From positions 189,812,380 to 189,876,379 of the forward strand of contig CM035420.1 of assembly GCA_020310875.1 (NCBI GenBank): a stretch of 64,000 nucleotides of DNA, given 5' to 3'. This document shows positions 18,991 through 31,229 of this stretch, in pieces. The notes under the pieces are model-generated. The model did not search any database, was not told the DNA's origin, and worked only from the letters and a program-made list of their open reading frames with translations. The translations under genes were made by a program, and so were the position numbers. The stretch comes from Ceratopteris richardii (Eukaryota; Streptophyta; Polypodiopsida; Polypodiales; Pteridaceae). Numbering within the stretch: the first letter of the stretch is position 1; each line of letters begins with the position of its first letter.

Positions 18991-20391
18991 ATAGTAACAT
19001 CGCAAGAAATAAAGTTTGGGAATCTTAGCATTGAAATACATGCCCAATCTCCCTTTTTTCCACATTGGGCATAGCTCTTCTGCATACTATAATATCTCAA
19101 ACTCACGAGTGAAAAAATGGTACTTCCCCCATTTTCCATTGAACTATATTCATATGCATCCCAAGGAGGATACATAGGTCTAGGTTGATATTGTTGTCTT
19201 TGTTGATATTGTGTCCATTGATATTGTTGTTGAGGCATTCCATTATAATCTAGTGTGTCTACCTTGGCACTCTATCACACATGTAAGTGGGATTGTCCCG
19301 ATTACAATGTTGGCATCTCCTAAGAGGTTGTAGTCTTTTTCCATATGGTATGTTGTGTTTCTCTTTAACTTGTTCCATCTAAAGCTTCTTCACTAAAATA
19401 CCCACAATTTCTTCAATCAAAGATTTATTCAACTATAGGAAGCAGATGTTTTACTCTTAGTTTTAGAAGGTTAAATCTTTAGTTCCGTAGCTAAACTATC
19501 CTCTAAGACCATGCACTCTCTAATACATTACTTTAAGATAGTTAGCCTATGAATATATGTATACTAATGAGTGTAATTTTCCCTTGGTTAACCCATCTAG
19601 GAATAGAGATATTAACTTCTTTTTTGGTGGAATTTCTCTAGGGAGACATTTTTCTATACATTCTTTAAAGCTTCTTGGTGCAACTCGCACAGATTCATCA
19701 TTGGCTTGCTTGAGCCTATAGATTAAAGAAGTTGAAACATGTTTCATTCCTCGTTTGGAAAACTCACCTATGAAATCTTCTACAAGATCTTCCAAGTTTT
19801 GAACATGCCTTTTGTCCTTGATTGAAACCATGACAATGTGGTTCCAATCAAAGTTAAATACAAAAGCCTCATATTAAGTGAAAAAAAATCAGTGAATTGT
19901 TCACCTCCCAAGACTTGTTTCAATTTGGCTATGTGATCATAAGGATCAATAGACCAATCATAAAATTTTTCATGCACTTCGCCACTTGGGATGGTCCAAG
20001 GTAATGTCTTGGGCCTTCCATTCTAATCATAGGCTTTTCTAATTGAGGGTTAACTTTCTTTCTTACTTGTCCACAAATTGTTGTTGCACGAGCATGTTGC
20101 TCTTGCAATGGCACTCTAGCTTGGAATCCATATGGAGGTGCCTCTAGAAATCTAGAGTTGACTTCCTTGTCAAGGTTGTCTAATGGAATGTCAATAAGGT
20201 TTGTACTCGTAGGCCTAAGCCCTATGGTTTGCCTATTCGATCCTTCACGTCCTAAATTTCTACCTGAAGAGTGAGAATTAGGTCCAACAAAAGATTGTTC
20301 ATGTTTTGTGATTTTGCAATAAGAGTTTCCTTCCTTGTCTCTAATTTCAAAAAATATAGTAGGAATGTACTTGTATGGTACACATAGATTA
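18991..20391 (-). pseudogene. Decayed Ty3/gypsy gag, C-terminal part
   Basis: Minus-strand frames match the gag at 1-1539: DPYDHIAKLKQVLGG (about 19955-19905), LEDLVEDFIGEFSKRGMKH (about 19800-19745) and KKLISLFLDGL (about 19625-19585). Further left are a Q/P/Y-rich segment (about 19240-19140) and a degenerate knuckle-like CQHCNRDNPTYMC near 19310-19275. The frame is broken several times. The N-terminal part lies on the other side of the LTR element inserted at 20392-25682. Confidence 0.75.
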
Positions 20392-20880
20392 TGTTGTGAA
20401 ATCTACACAACAAGACTAAGGACAATAAAAAATAACTAGCCTAGCACACAAGGGGTGAGAGATGCACGTATCCACCCAACCAACTCCACCCATATATATA
20501 CCTCAAGACCAAGGGGGAAATGTGAGGAGAGCTTGCCAAGTGTCCTCTCCACATGGATTCTAATCCAAGGTCTTCTAACCTTGGAAATCACATGCCCTTC
20601 ACATGGATTCTTAAAAGGACTTCTCCCAAGCTTGTACGTACAAGTCTCAAGGCTTGAGAGGCCTCCCTAAGGGTTAAATACCATACCCTTAGGAAATATC
20701 AATCCTAAGGGTCAAAACCCTTCAATTGGGAGTAAATAAATCCAAATAACTCAAGGGTTCAAACCACACTCTTGGAGAGACTTTCCCAAGGGTTTCCCAA
20801 TAGAATCCAAGGGTTCTCCAAGTGGTTTTGAATCCTCAAAACCCATGTCTTTGGCCACTTTGACCCATAGTTATACAACA
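20392..20880 (-). repeat. 3' LTR of the non-coding LTR element
   Basis: 489 bp, near-identical to 25232-25682 apart from a ~26-bp segment that the other copy lacks and a few substitutions. Confidence 0.8.
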
Positions 20881-20897
20881 TTCTTCCCCCCTTTAAC
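20881..20897 (-). other. Polypurine tract of the non-coding LTR element
   Basis: On the minus strand this reads AAAGGGGGGAAGAA directly before the LTR start. It sets the orientation. Confidence 0.65.
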
Positions 20898-22210
20898 ATT
20901 TTCGTCCCCAAAAATGTGTGTGGGTATATTATGTGGAGTATTCCCCCGTGCCCCATGATCTTTTCTTTAGATCATGGCTTTTCTCATCTCTCTTATTTGC
21001 TTCTTTATCAGAAGGAGATTCTATCTCATACTTGATCTGAAAAGAAGGAAATCCACTTGTGGGGCTAATCCCTGCCCAAATCATTACTTAACTTTGCATG
21101 TGAAACACTAAATCAAATGCTAAGTATGGATGATAAGGGTGGATTAAAACATCCCTACCTAATTCAATGTTTCCTTATGTCTAAACTCTGCATCCATATT
21201 TCAAACATATGAAGTAGGTGGATTGTAATAGTCTCCAACTAATTTGCTATGCAGGTCCATTTCTATGCACCATTCGGGTGTGGACCTAGCAAAATAGATG
21301 GATCTATTACTAGTTCAAGGCTTTGAGAAATCTCCTTAAATTGAGGTTTGATCAAAACATCTAAATAAGATGTTTCTTACTATTTTCTACTTCTTAACCA
21401 ACATCTACTGATCCTTTTTCCAAATACAGAATGGTAGAATGGAGGAAACAAGTGATTCCGTTTCTTTAGGCAATGAACCTCAAAATGATTTTTCCAAGAC
21501 TTTCTCAAAAGCCTTGACTTGTGGAACGTTAGAATCTATAAACGTTTCTAAGAATATTATTTCAAATTCTTTTTAAGAGAACTTTTTAGATTCTTCATCC
21601 ATTGATATTAGATGGATGAATGAATTCTCTTAAACTTAAGTGTCTTCTGAAATTGAAGGGGTTCTATATAGAACATCTATCTTTTGATTTTCAATTTGGT
21701 TATCCACCCCATCTAGCTAAACCTGATCTAGGAGTGACTTTGAAGATTCCTTCTAAGTCAAATCCAAGGTCTGGAAAAGCAAGAAGGAAGAACCAAAACT
21801 CGATGTAACCGGTTCAACTTCTGAAACACTAAAAGGATTTGAGTCAAACCAAATGAGACTCAAAAACTTTAAGGATTTAATCTAGCTAATGGTTTGAAGC
21901 ACTGTTTCTATTGAATCTAAATTCTCAAGAAGATCCATTGGGTAAAGTTTAAACCATCATCCATCTACTAGACTTTAGTGGTAACAAACATCGGTGTCTC
22001 GAGCCATCAATTTTTTATGATGTTCAACTTTACTATGATGCTTCTTAATTAAGTAGTTAGTCCTTTTCAATCTCTTGAGACTCCTATAGATTGGAATACC
22101 AAGTCTAGTATAAATCTCTTACTTTAGGAGATTGATTACCTTGTTGTACCATCAACAAGATGTTTTTGACTAACTTAGTCTAACTTCAATTATGAAAATA
22201 ACTAAGTCAA

Positions 22211-24346
22211 TCCTTTGTAATACCTCTTGGTACATCTTTATTCTAAAAAAATATTAACTCATTTAGTTGTATTTGTCAGCTAAGTGTTTTATCCAAGATT
22301 GACTCAGTCAATTTTACCTTTCTCGAAAGGATCTTTCCAAGTTCTCTCCCCAGAAATCCATGTAGTATTTCTGATAAAGAACTTCAAAATCCTTAAAGAG
22401 ATTACATCAGTCTTATTGAAAATCTTTATGAAGATCTAGAAAGTGATTTCATTTCACGATCTTCGAACTTTCTTAGTTACTTGGTATGATCCTATTCTTG
22501 ACCAACCTATACTTCATTTTTATCTATGAAGTTTCAGTTTCCATTGGGATGGAGTTTCACTCCAACTCATGAGCCCAAGACTAAAAGATACCTATCATAT
22601 CAAGGTCTGATGTCCCATACCATCATTCCTACATTAATGTGAATATAAAGGATAGTGTCCCATACCACTACACTTTATATCCAACATTGATGTGTGAATG
22701 ATATTTATCTTAAAGTCTAGAAGCTTAATCTAACTATAGAGTACCCTTTACTCAAATTCCTTTTGAAGTCAAGGGATTACCTCTATGTTTCCATCTTGCT
22801 TGGGTTTCTAAGATTTCCAACATATGATCCTTCTATGATCCTATTTATTCCTAAACTCATATTGGAAGCTCTAAACCTTTTGATGAAATAAATATCCATC
22901 CTGATGGAATAAAAAAAACATCCATTCTTTCTTTCTAAGGTTTTGAGTGCGATTCCAAAAGTCTTGAATCATATTCAAGATCTACTTAGTTCTTTCTTAA
23001 CTTGAAGTGACAAGAGATTACTCTTGCCTTTTAGATTCCGTTGTTTATCCAAAGCTTTTTCAAAAAGGTACCCTAGGGTTTTCTAGGAATCTCAGTCACT
23101 ACTTAAGTCGAAGCATCTTCTAATGCTTCCGGATTTTCCTTGAAATCCCTTTAAGAATAGGTGAATACAAGTTTCACCTTTTCCAGACTAAAGTATCATT
23201 TATCAAAGTTGGTACCCTAGGGTTTTCTAGGAATCTCAGTCACTACTTAAGTCGAAGCATCTTCTAATGCTTCCGGATTTTCCTTGAAATCCCTTTAAGA
23301 ATAGGTGAATACAAGTTTCACCTTTTCCAGACTAAAGTATCATTTATCCTTTGTAATACCTCTTGGTACATCTTTATTCTAAAAAAATATTAACTCATTT
23401 AGTTGTATTTGTCAGCTAAGTGTTTTATCCAAGATTGACTCAGTCAATTTTACCTTTCTCGAAAGGATCTTTCCAAGTTCTCTCCCCAGAAATCCATGTA
23501 GTATTTCTGATAAAGAACTTCAAAATCCTTAAAGAGATTACATCAGTCTTATTGAAAATCTTTATGAAGATCTAGAAAGTGATTTCATTTCACGATCTTC
23601 GAACTTTCTTAGTTACTTGGTATGATCCTATTCTTGACCAACCTATACTTCATTTTTATCTATGAAGTTTCAGTTTCCATTGGGATGGAGTTTCACTCCA
23701 ACTCATGAGCCCAAGACTAAAAGATACCTATCATATCAAGGTCTGATGTCCCATACCATCATTCCTACATTAATGTGAATATAAAGGATAGTGTCCCATA
23801 CCACTACACTTTATATCCAACATTGATGTGTGAATGATATTTATCTTAAAGTCTAGAAGCTTAATCTAACTATAGAGTACCCTTTACTCAAATTCCTTTT
23901 GAAGTCAAGGGATTACCTCTATGTTTCCATCTTGCTTGGGTTTCTAAGATTTCCAACATATGATCCTTCTATGATCCTATTTATTCCTAAACTCATATTG
24001 GAAGCTCTAAACCTTTTGATGAAATAAATATCCATCCTGATGGAATAAAAAAAACATCCATTCTTTCTTTCTAAGGTTTTGAGTGCGATTCCAAAAGTCT
24101 TGAATCATATTCAAGATCTACTTAGTTCTTTCTTAACTTGAAGTGACAAGAGATTACTCTTGCCTTTTAGATTCCGTTGTTTATCCAAAGCTTTTTCAAA
24201 AAGCTACCCTAGGGTTTTCTAGGAATCTCAGTCACTACTTAAGTCGAAGCATCTTCTAATGCTTCCGGATTTTCCTTGAAATCCCTTTAAGAATAGGTGA
24301 ATACAAGTTTCACCTTTTCCAGACTAAAGTATCATTTATCAAAGTT
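22211..24346. repeat. Two tandem copies of a ~1.1-kb block, with a 144-bp sub-repeat
   Basis: The sequence from 22211 recurs from 23347 (offset 1,136 bases) with hardly any differences; one seen is GGTACC against GCTACC at the sub-repeat start. Inside, a ~144-bp segment starting at 23067 is itself repeated at 23211 and appears once more at 24203. It lies in the non-coding interior of the LTR element. Confidence 0.95.
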
Positions 24347-25018
24347 GCATATTATGTACTTTGCATATTCTCTCCTTCGTACTTCCTTTTAGAGAGGTAT
24401 AAGTTTTGGCATGCTTTATTCGAGCTTGTGGTTTACAAACACCTTTCTTCAAAATCTTTAGTGATATTGTTGGGATCCCAATATTTAGATTTAGCATGCC
24501 TTGAAGTTGCTTTCTGAGCAACTCACTGTTTGTCCAACATCTTATATCCTAAAAGATGTTCTTCTATCTATAATGTATCTCCAAGATTTTATGTTTCATC
24601 CAATCAATTGTACCAAATTTGATGTGATTTGGAACTACTTAGCGTGCGTGGATTTGAAGGCTTTGGCATGTCTATGCGTGAGAGCAGATATATGCAAAAT
24701 GTACACTCTGCGGTACGTGATGCACTCTGTTTTGGAGAGAGCACGGGAGAAAAGCACGGAGGAAGATACCCGCGTAGCAACATATCCCACATTCGCGATA
24801 AAATCTTTGTTTTTAGTTCTATAAGAATGATCCTGCGAAAGTTAAAATTTAACTTTTATATTTGAGGATCATGATTCACGTGGTTCATCGCCCGTGATTC
24901 TGAATTGATGCGTAGCTACGCATTTTTAATTCGAGAGAAATCTAAAGCTTCAGGAAGATCGTGAACCTATTCTCACAAAAGGCTCACGAACTGATTGGAA
25001 CCTAGCTCGGAATGCCAA

Positions 25019-25231
25019 TGTTGTGAAATCTACACAACAATACTAAAGACAATAAAAAATAACTAGCCTAGCCCATATAGGTTCACACAAAAGGCTCACA
25101 AACTGATTGCTTCTTGTCTAATCATGCTCGTGGAGACGAACCTAGCTTTGAATGCCAATGTTGTGAATCTACACAACAAGACTAAGGACAATAAAAAAGC
25201 TCGTGGAGACGAACCTAGCTTTGAATGCCAA
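25019..25231 (-). repeat. Triplicated primer-site/LTR junction
   Basis: The LTR terminus (TGTTGTGAAATCTACACAACA and following bases) plus the adjoining primer-site-like sequence appears at about 25019, 25161 and 25232. The first two copies are short fragments; the third is the true LTR. The primer-site-like sequence closest to the LTR occupies about 25213-25231. Confidence 0.75.
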
Positions 25232-25682
25232 TGTTGTGAATCTACACAACAAGACTAAGGACAATAAAAAATAACTAGCCTAGCCCACAAGGGGTGAGAG
25301 ATGCACTTATCCACCCAACCAACTTCACCCATATATATACCTCAAGACCAAGGGGGAAATGTGAGGAGAGCTTGCCAATTGTCCTCTCCACATGGATTCT
25401 AATCCAAGGTCTTCTAACCTTGGAAATCACATGGCCTTCACATGAATTCTTAAAAGGACTTCTCCCACTTGAGAGGCCTCCCTAAGGGTTAAATACCATA
25501 CCCTTAGGAAATATCAATCCTAAGGGTCAAAACCCTTCAATTGGGAGTAAATAAATCCAAATAACTTACACTCGTGGAGAGACTTTCCCAAGGGTTTCCC
25601 AATAGAATCCAAGGGTTCTCCAAGTGGTTTTGGATCCTCAAAACCCATGTCTTTGGCCACTTTGACCCATAGTTATACAATA
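25232..25682 (-). repeat. 5' LTR of the non-coding LTR element
   Basis: 451 bp; matches 20392-20880. Its outer end reads ACAATA where the other copy has ACAACA, then the duplicated GATTA. Confidence 0.8.
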
Positions 25683-26230
25683 GATTACCACTCTCTTGGT
25701 GGGCCGAGTAGTTACATTATTAGTCCAATATCTCATATGTGTAGTCTTTTCCTTGTACATGGCCTTTGCACAAAGGTTTAGATTTTACAAATGGAGTATG
25801 CACATAACTACTACTATCATTCCTTCCAGTGGAGTGGGTGGAATCTTAGGTGTGTCATCATCACCCGTGCCAACCAAAATTACTATTTCTCATTTCTCAT
25901 TTGTATACTCAGGGTTAAATGTGAGCAAGAAGAAAATTCCTTCCTTATCCTCATAGTGGTTGATGCAAAATTTAACTTTCAGGTGTGATTCTATGGTTAA
26001 GCAATTCGGATTTTCAGGCCTAACCGCTTATCGATTGAGTCCATCTAAATAGATGCCTATGTGATGGGCATTGAAATTTCAAAATTTTGGAATCATTTTA
26101 TAGTCTCTGTTAGATGATCCTTCCTCGTTAGTATTCATGGGGTACATTGAGATGTCTTTAGAAGTCACATATGATCCCAAATAAGCTCAGGTTCACTACT
26201 CGATAAGAGCTCGTGTATGGTTAAAGGGTA
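25683..26230 (-). pseudogene. Decayed Ty3/gypsy gag, N-terminal part
   Basis: Minus-strand translation matches residues ~60-190 of the gag at 1-1539, for example VKF…DKEGIFF against VKFENGAYLDKEGTIYV, and the R..P.NPN segment near 26010. It is the other half of the relic split by the non-coding LTR element. From 26231 to 26941 I see only AT-rich sequence, probably its leader, without genes. Confidence 0.6.
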
Positions 26231-26941
26231 TGTAACTACTTGCTACTAGAGAGGTTACTCTTGATGGATTTATGTTGGCCAAATGCTTTTTTGATATCCA
26301 ATGCATTTAGAAATGCTCGAAAAACAATCAAGTTTCTAACCTTTGGGAGCGGTATGTGTGGGGTGCATGTTGCCTATCAATTAAAAAAATAAGAAAAATG
26401 ATAAAAAAATCTTGCCAATGGAAATAGGTGCTAGTTTGTAATCCTTTTTGGATAAAGAAAGAAATGAATCAAAACACTTAGGTGCACAAAATAGACCTAT
26501 TGATCCTTTCAATGGTCTTTCAAAAGAACAACATTCGTTCCCTCCTCTTTTTCAATACTCACAAATCAACCCCAAAAAGTAAGTTTCACTATTCATTTCC
26601 TTGCTTTCACTATTCATTTGAGTTTCTTAGCCAATTTCGTGAGTTTTATGCCACTAAAAGAAGAATTTGAAGAAGAAGGGGAGAATTGAGATCTTCTATA
26701 AAAAAAGGTTCACTTTTAGGGTCTCTAAGTCATTGTCCACACTAGGGAATTTGGGACATGCGTTCATGTGAAAAACAAATAAGTGCCCTCCTTCTTGATA
26801 CAATGATATTATGTTTCATTAGAGCTCCTTACTAACGTCAATACTTTTTGAAGCTACTCTCTAAATTTAATCTCGAGGAATTTATAAAATAATGATTTCA
26901 CCTTAGTGCCTTCGTCCTTTTGATGCCCCATATGATGTTTT

Positions 26942-27153
26942 TGTTGGAGATTGAGGTCTGCGAAAGCACACGAACATCACAAAGAGGAAGAAAAGCTTGG
27001 AGCACAACACACAATACTAAATGTATTACCAATAGAATATACAAAGATAAATGACCCATTAGGTTTATAGGGATATATAAAAGTCGGGGGGGAAAAAACC
27101 TCCTAAAGAGGGAAAAAAGTGCCCCAGCAATCCTAGTGTGTTCACACATATCA
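26942..27153 (-). repeat. 3' LTR of the copia element
   Basis: Matches 31230-31450 and, inverted, 54773-54986. Confidence 0.75.
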
Positions 27154-27169
27154 CTAGCTAAAACCAAGC

Positions 27170-28400
27170 TATGTGGAATCAATCCACAAAAGGAAGTAAG
27201 CCAAAAGCTTTGCAGAAAGCTTCAAACTTCTCCCTAGGCAAAGCCGTTGTGAAAAGGTCTATAATGATCTCCTATGTGGGCACATATGCCAAACTGATCT
27301 CTCCAGTAGAGAACCTCTCCCTAATTGTGACTGTTAGTGAAGATGGTGGTGGAAGAAGACTAACCAACACCCAAATCAGCCATAAGGCATCTGAGCCAGA
27401 CATACTCAACAATCACTGTGAAAGTTGCCCTATACTCAGCCTCACAACTAGAAGTGGCTATAGTAGGCTTCTTCTTGCTCAACCAAGATATAGATGAGCT
27501 ACCAAGTATTAAGCAAAAGCCACTAGTGGACACATGAGTGTCATACAAACAAGCCCAATCAGATTATGAAAAAACATGTAAATCTAGTGGTAGCGATCCC
27601 CCCTTGGGATAAAACAATCTAAGTAGTCGGGTAACACTCAAGTAGAAAAAGATGCGCTTAACCACCTGCCAATGCTTGACACTTGGGCAATGCATAAATC
27701 TGCTCATCTGTTAGATAGAAAACAGAATATTTGGTCGAGTAATGTATAAGTAAATCAAGCATCCAATAGCTTGCTGATAGAGGACAACATCAAATGCATC
27801 TCCAACACCATGAAAACTCAACCATAAACTTGTCTCCATAGAAGTGGCAATAGGTTTACAGTCTTCAAGGCCAAAATGCTGCAATAATGTGTCAATATAC
27901 TTTGTTTGACACAAAGTTATTCCACCATCAACTTGCATAAACTGAATGCCCAAATAATGATGCAAGTGCCCCAATCTGACATCTCAAATGAGGCCTGCAA
28001 ATCAGCCTTAAAGTCAATAATATGCTTCTCAATAAGACCAGTGAGCAGCACGTCATCAACATACACAACAATGATCAGAAGCACATCATTTGCTTGCTTA
28101 ATGTATAAGGTGCTCTCAGTTGCACCATTTTCAAAACCATGTACAATCAGCTAGGCATGTATCTTTTCATACCAAGCAGGTGGTGCTTCCTTCAAACCAT
28201 AAAATTCCTTTTTCAACCTACACACTTGGTTTTCATGCCCTTTCTGCACAAAGCCATGGGGCTGAAAAACATACACTTCTTCATGCAAGTCACCATTTAG
28301 AGAGCATGCACATCTTGGCATTCTCCTTTCATGTGCCAAACTTAAATCAAGCGATTCTTGAGCTTGATAATGCATGTTCCCAATCATCCATGCACAAATG
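27170..28400 (-). pseudogene. copia reverse transcriptase and RNase H
   Basis: From right to left on the minus strand: RT with CRLKKEFYGLKEAPPAWY (about 28225-28172), catalytic YVDDVLLTG (about 28060-28034), HYLGIQFMQVDGGI (about 27960-27918), and a YQQAIGCLIY block near 27780. RNase H has GFCLILGSSSISWLSKKK and SCEAEYRA (about 27515-27440), then a terminal segment ending just before the LTR. Several frame changes and stops break it. Confidence 0.82.
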
Positions 28401-29109
28401 TTCTACTTGCTAGCTTTTTGAAAATATATAACCATTCATGTGCACAAACTTGAGCATTAAATATCTTTTTCAAGAAAGAAGAAAACATGTGTGCATGAAA
28501 ACATTCTTGAAAAGGAGAAAGGCACCAACATTCTTTCGTAGATGCATGCCTATGCTTGATAAGTGTTTCCATATTGTGATGCTCTCCTATTTTGCTTTCA
28601 TTAAATTGCATACAATGCTTTCAAAATTGAAGATTCCTTCCCTACTTCAATGATAATAGCAATGCATTCTATATGAAAGCATAAAACAAAGCAAATAATG
28701 AAATGAAATACTTATCTCGCAATTAAGCTACATCCTTCCATTGATCCTCTGGAAGAGCCATTCTCCATCCTTTGGTCCATGAGGAAGAATTACATATTCC
28801 TCCTTGAAGACCATTGCTTCCTCTTCTCCTCTTCTCCTCTTCTTTAATGATTTTTCCTTTCAGTAAATTCGAGACTTTAGCTTGGAAAGTTGTGTTTTGT
28901 GGGGTGACAAGATTGAAACATGTAGCTTAGATAATTTCAGTGGTTAGGATGCATAGTTGAGCTCCCCTATATCATGGGATCAAGCCTTGTCTGCTAAATT
29001 GAGGCCATCATTTCTGATAAACAAGAAACACTGCAATTCGTCTTGAGGGACTACCTCCGATGGAAATATCAAAGAACACATTTGGATTGAACATGATTTA
29101 ATACGTCAA
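28401..29109. other. No gene seen
   Basis: AT-rich sequence between the copia RT fragment and the tRNA-like cluster. It holds only short frames without recognisable domains. Confidence 0.6.
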
Positions 29110-29600
29110 AAAGCTTTGGTGAATCGGCTGGATGTTCACCTACGTAACTAAAGGATTCAGGTTCGAATCCTGCTCTCCACTTGACTGTGAGAGCCCTTTT
29201 TGGTTGGTTGCATGTTGTTTTATGCCGAATCACAACACAAAATAAAATGGCTACAATATTTGGCATCGACAGCAGATTGATGGCGTGGTCTACATCAAGT
29301 TCTAGCTTGCAAGAGTTCACGTGTTCAATTCTTAGCTGCATTCTATGGAAAGTTTTTCTCCCTTTTGTTCTGGTCCAAGTGAATCAGATGGTTGGCGAGG
29401 TGGTTGTCACATGCGCCTCTCAAAGATGAGATTACAGGTTCGACTCTTGTCCAGCAGATCTAGAGTTTTTGTATAAATAATAATCTGTTCATAAGGATCT
29501 CATCACGAGCAATGGGCTTCTTAGTTAAACCAATGCATTGCCATCAACAATGCATGAGTTCAAGTCCCCCCGAATGGCATCTGTGCATCTTCTGAGGTCT
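29110..29600 (+). repeat. Cluster of four tRNA-like (A-box/B-box) modules
   Basis: B-box-like sequences occur at about 29160 (GGTTCGAATCC), 29321 (GTGTTCAATTC), 29437 (AGGTTCGACTC) and 29556 (GAGTTCAAGTCC). Each has a plausible A-box-like segment 30-45 bases upstream. Modules one and three can form a T-arm (CAGG/CCTG and ACAGG/CTTGT around a 7-base loop); two and four are degenerate. None looks like a full functional tRNA. The best reading is tRNA-derived SINE heads or a tandem composite. Confidence 0.45.
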
Positions 29601-29835
29601 ACACTATCATTTTTGAAACCACTCTAGAAGGCCAAAAAGAAAAAAATACCCACAGATGCGTGCATCCGTCTAGGATTCAAAGAGAATAAATTCACGAAAA
29701 AATCAATGTGTGAGCATGTGGAATAGCCAAGGTCACATAGATATCTCTGTAGATAAGAGGGATTAATATCTAAGATCTTCCATGGGAGGTTGTGAAGAAG
29801 GTGATGAGAGCAAGGTCTCCATGAAGGCTTGCCTA

Positions 29836-29875
29836 GAGCTCTAATACCAATGCAAGAAACTACGAATTATGACCA
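29836..29875 (-). other. Primer site and LTR end of another copia-type element
   Basis: On the minus strand the sequence ending GTTTCTTGCA is followed by TTGGTATTAGAGCTC, which resembles an initiator-Met primer site. It suggests an LTR starting at 29851 on the plus strand and extending to the right. I could not find the partner LTR. Confidence 0.4.
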
Positions 29876-30149
29876 CCATGTGCTAGAGAGATGACTCTCC
29901 TCCCAACCTTATGCCTGCATATATAGCTGCTTGAATCAACGAGGACCACAAATGTAACTAGAGTCCACAAGTGCATGTGCAATCTCCTCCACTCCTTTAA
30001 TATCTTCCACTAGAGTCTAGTAGTGGTTGGAGTGATCTCAACCATTGCTTTAGTACCTTCCACTAGATTCCACTAGTGTTTGGTATACTTGCCACTCGAG
30101 TTAAGTCTCAGTAGACTCAAGTTAATTCACCTTAACTTGAGTTAGAAGG

Positions 30150-30260
30150 CACTAGATCTCCTTGGGTGAAACTCTCTCCCCATGCTCCCCATGGGGGTTG
30201 AACCCAAGACCTCCTTCTTCACAACCTTGAGACTTAACCACTAGGCTAAGTGGATCACTT
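30150..30260 (-). repeat. tRNA-derived SINE-like head
   Basis: On the minus strand, TAGCCTAGTGGTTAAG (30248-30233) fits an A box and GGGTTCAACCCC (about 30205-30194) fits a B box, 30 or so bases apart, as in Pol III-transcribed tRNA-related SINEs. No clear 3' tail was delimited. Confidence 0.5.
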
Positions 30261-30499
30261 GTTTAAGAGAGCACATGAACTTATGCTTGAGTCTAGTCTC
30301 GAGATCTTTGGCCATACACATGAGTGACCAAACGGTGTCTGATTTCATTTCTGTCTGAACTGGCCAAACCCTTAGATCATATACTTACTTTATTACAAGC
30401 AGCACGAGCATCATCCCTTGCTTGGGTAAAGTGATAAGTGTATCCTAAGCATCCTTTTCTCTTTTGCAAGAGCAAATGTGAGGAATAATGGCACGTTTG

Positions 30500-30830
30500 A
30501 TAGACAAGGCTATCGATGCATGTGCCTAAGCATCTCTGCCATCCCAATGAATTTCTCTACAGCAGTTGCAATAGGAACCACAACACAAATAGGAACTTGA
30601 AGAATATCACCATCTTCAATGCCATCTACATCACCTTCATCAACTGTGTTTGCAAGTGAATAGGATGTTTTCAACACCCTGCACAATATTCCAAAGTCCT
30701 TTTGCAATCAATACATGATGCATCATATAAGACCATAGTGGATAATTGGTACCATCTAACTTATCCTCAATAGCCAACATACATAATACATCATTGCTTT
30801 CAGCCATGGTCGCTGACTAAAATACCTAGA
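30500..30830 (-). pseudogene. copia gag fragment
   Basis: Minus-strand translation gives LAIEDKLDGTNYPLW and AKGLWNIVQGVE (about 30790-30660), the N-terminal motif of copia gag. Stops follow, but a WDGRDA…AHASIALSIKRAIIPHI segment is visible at about 30540-30465 in another frame. It is a close relative of the gag at 56314-56682. Confidence 0.75.
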
Positions 30831-31212
30831 TGCAGAAAAATGATTGTATCTCAAAAAGTTGAAGAGAACTACACTATTGAGATCTATTAAACCTATAGCA
30901 GACTTTGAGGCACTTATACAAGTGAACCAAAACATGTATATATCTTTGGCACAAAAAGACAAAATTGCCTACATAGGCACTGTGATAGTGCATTTGGAGG
31001 CTGAAATGAGCTCAAATCGTGATTTCAACACAACAAAACGAAGCCGTTTTGAACTCCTAATCGCCCTGAGTATGCTCATCAATTTTGGTGCAAAACACCA
31101 TAGAGCGAAGCCGTTTTGAACTCCTAATTTCCCTGAGTATGCTCACCAATTTTTGCGCAATTGTGAGACTGTGACGAGAGGGGTGTTGACGATGCCCTAG
31201 ATGAAGTAGTGA

Positions 31213-31229
31213 CCTGCTTTGATACCAAT
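31213..31229 (-). other. Primer binding site, initiator tRNA-Met type
   Basis: Minus strand TTGGTATCAAAGCAGG directly after the LTR end, identical in form to the site at 54988-55003. Confidence 0.75.

Larger units (their letters stand above)
20392..25682 (-). mobile_element. Non-coding LTR retrotransposon (LARD-like), complete, with 5-bp target duplication
   Basis: Two direct repeats (20392-20880 and 25232-25682) start TGTTGTGAA, and the first ends ACAACA. They are flanked by the same five bases, GATTA (20387-20391 and 25683-25687). On the minus strand a purine tract with GGGGGG adjoins the left LTR (20881-20897), and a primer-site-like TTGGCATTCAAAGC adjoins the right LTR, so transcription runs right to left. 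The 4.3-kb interior has no coding frame of note. It inserted in the gag relic, whose two parts resume on either side. It would have depended on another element's proteins. Confidence 0.8.

Noticed and set aside
29115..29180. Functional tRNA gene
   Set aside because: Only the T-arm is convincing; the acceptor and anticodon stems do not pair.
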